15,226 nucleotides of DNA from Bacteroidetes bacterium SW_11_45_7 (lineage in GTDB: Bacteria; Bacteroidota; Bacteroidia; Chitinophagales; SW-11-45-7): positions 1-15,226 of the forward strand of contig PXTV01000186.1 in the NCBI GenBank assembly GCA_003022985.1. The letters are read 5' to 3'. A program made the translations under genes and the position numbers. The notes below the pieces were generated by a model. That model saw nothing but the letters and a program-made list of their open reading frames with translations. It was not told where the DNA came from and did no database searches. Within the stretch, counting starts at the first letter, position 1. Each line of letters starts with the position of its first letter. This document shows, piece by piece, positions 14,609 to 15,226 of this stretch.

Positions 14609-15226
14609 TTATTCGGATTGATCCTCTTTGGAGGATTCTCCTGATTCCGATTTGGTTTCAGCTTGTTTCTTGCTTTCGGAGTTGCTGTTGGAAGAGGATT
14701 TTTTGCTCGTTGATTTCTTCTTGCCGCCACTCTTTTTGGCCTTGATCGTGAGCTCTTTATTATCGTTCTCGTGATCAACAACAAGTGTATCTCCTTCTTT
14801 CACATCCGATTGCAGGATTTGTTCAGCCAACGGATCTTCAATGTGCTTTTGAATAGCACGTTGCAGTGGCCTTGCACCAAATTTCGGATCATAGCCACGT
14901 TTGGCAAGAAAATCCTTGGCATTACCCGTTAACTCGAGACTGTAACCCAACTCCTCAACGCGCGGATAAACATCTTGCATCATAATGTCGATGATCTGAT
15001 AGATGTGCTCCCTGCTCAAGGAGTTGAAGATAACCACATCGTCAATCCTGTTCAGGAATTCAGGGGAGAAGGTTTTTTTCAGGTTTTTCTGGATGATGCT
15101 CTTCTTGTTCTGATCCATCGCTTCTTCCGTAGCGGAAGTTGAAAACCCGATTCCTTCTCCAAAGTCCTTGAGCTCGCGTGCGCCCAGGTTAGAGGTCATG
15201 ATCATCAATGTATTCTTGAAGTCGAT
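14609..15226 (-). CDS. clpC: ATP-dependent Clp protease ATPase ClpC, C-terminal part (partial)
   Basis: The last 206 codons of a Hsp100/Clp ATPase; the start lies beyond the right edge and the frame is open to base 15226. It begins IDFKNTLMIMTSNLGAREL, the sensor-1 region of the second AAA+ domain. FSPEFLNRIDDVVIF (arginine-finger helix region) and the D2-small sensor-2 motif GYDPKFGARPLQRAIQKHIE follow. IEDPLAEQIL then VKEGDTLVV end the conserved part. This wording matches ClpC better than ClpB. ClpC unfolds substrates for ClpP. The last 45 or so residues are a Lys/Ser/Glu low-complexity tail (for example SGGKKKSTSKKSSSNSNS), longer than in many ClpC proteins and probably disordered. The stop is at 14609, next to the shared terminator. 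Confidence 0.9.
   Translation of the reverse strand: MDFKNTLMIMTSNLGARELKDFGEGIGFSTSATEEAMDQNKKSIIQKNLKKTFSPEFLNRIDDVVIFNSLSREHIYQIIDIMMQDVYPRVEELGYSLELTGNAKDFLAKRGYDPKFGARPLQRAIQKHIEDPLAEQILQSDVKEGDTLVVDHENDNKELTIKAKKSGGKKKSTSKKSSSNSNSESKKQAETKSESGESSKEDQSE

Noticed and set aside
1..15226. CRISPR arrays, tRNA or rRNA genes, transposases or phage genes
   Set aside because: None were seen on either strand: no regular spacer-repeat units, no cloverleaf sequence noticed, no transposase or integrase text in the translations.

Overview
The window looks like chromosomal DNA of a Bacteroidota bacterium, most likely of the order Cytophagales. Three things suggest this. The block bamD - rpoZ - coaBC - porD (DUF4835) - recN is a typical Bacteroidota gene order. 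There is a TonB-dependent receptor with an N-terminal carboxypeptidase-regulatory-like domain, and a porin-like OMP of the PorT type. Several sites match the Bacteroidota -7 promoter consensus TAnnTTTG. Base composition is medium GC, with AT-rich intergenic stretches. Species cannot be named from the sequence.

Layout. (1) 1-486, minus strand: the 5' part of parE (topoisomerase IV subunit B), cut by the window edge. (2) 487-973: an AT-rich gap with two oppositely oriented arrays of 7-bp repeats. (3) 974-4171, plus strand: an outer-membrane beta-barrel protein, a LolD-type ABC ATPase, and, 9 bp after it, a polytopic membrane protein with C-terminal TPRs that resembles GT-C/TMTC mannosyltransferases. 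(4) 4172-5660: a small decayed accessory region with a thiolase remnant, a GldL-like small membrane protein whose N-terminus lies in another frame, and an antitoxin followed by a truncated PIN-domain (VapC) toxin. (5) 5691-8611: a His/Cys-rich exported small protein followed by a large TonB-dependent receptor, a likely metal-uptake pair. (6) 8762-13618: the housekeeping run bamD, rpoZ, coaBC, porD, recN, with tiny gaps or overlaps. (7) 13667-14503: fabI, ending at a bidirectional terminator shared with the convergent clpC gene (14609-15226, minus strand, 3' part only).

Functionally the window is mostly cell-envelope assembly (LolD, BamD, PorD, OMP, TonB receptor) and core information or metabolic genes (ParE, RpoZ, CoaBC, RecN, FabI, ClpC). 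The most striking point is the number of lesions. bamD and coaBC, both normally essential, are each broken by a frameshift, and coaBC also lacks about 40 codons of the CoaC-CoaB junction. lolD has no ATG start. The thiolase and vapC genes are clearly decayed. Either the underlying assembly has local errors or this strain carries real gene decay; reads would decide. I found no clearly novel multi-gene defence or biosynthetic system. The candidates most worth a second look are the His/Cys-rich protein plus receptor pair, the heptad arrays, the long intergenic hairpin at 8643-8705 and the antitoxin with its upstream palindrome.
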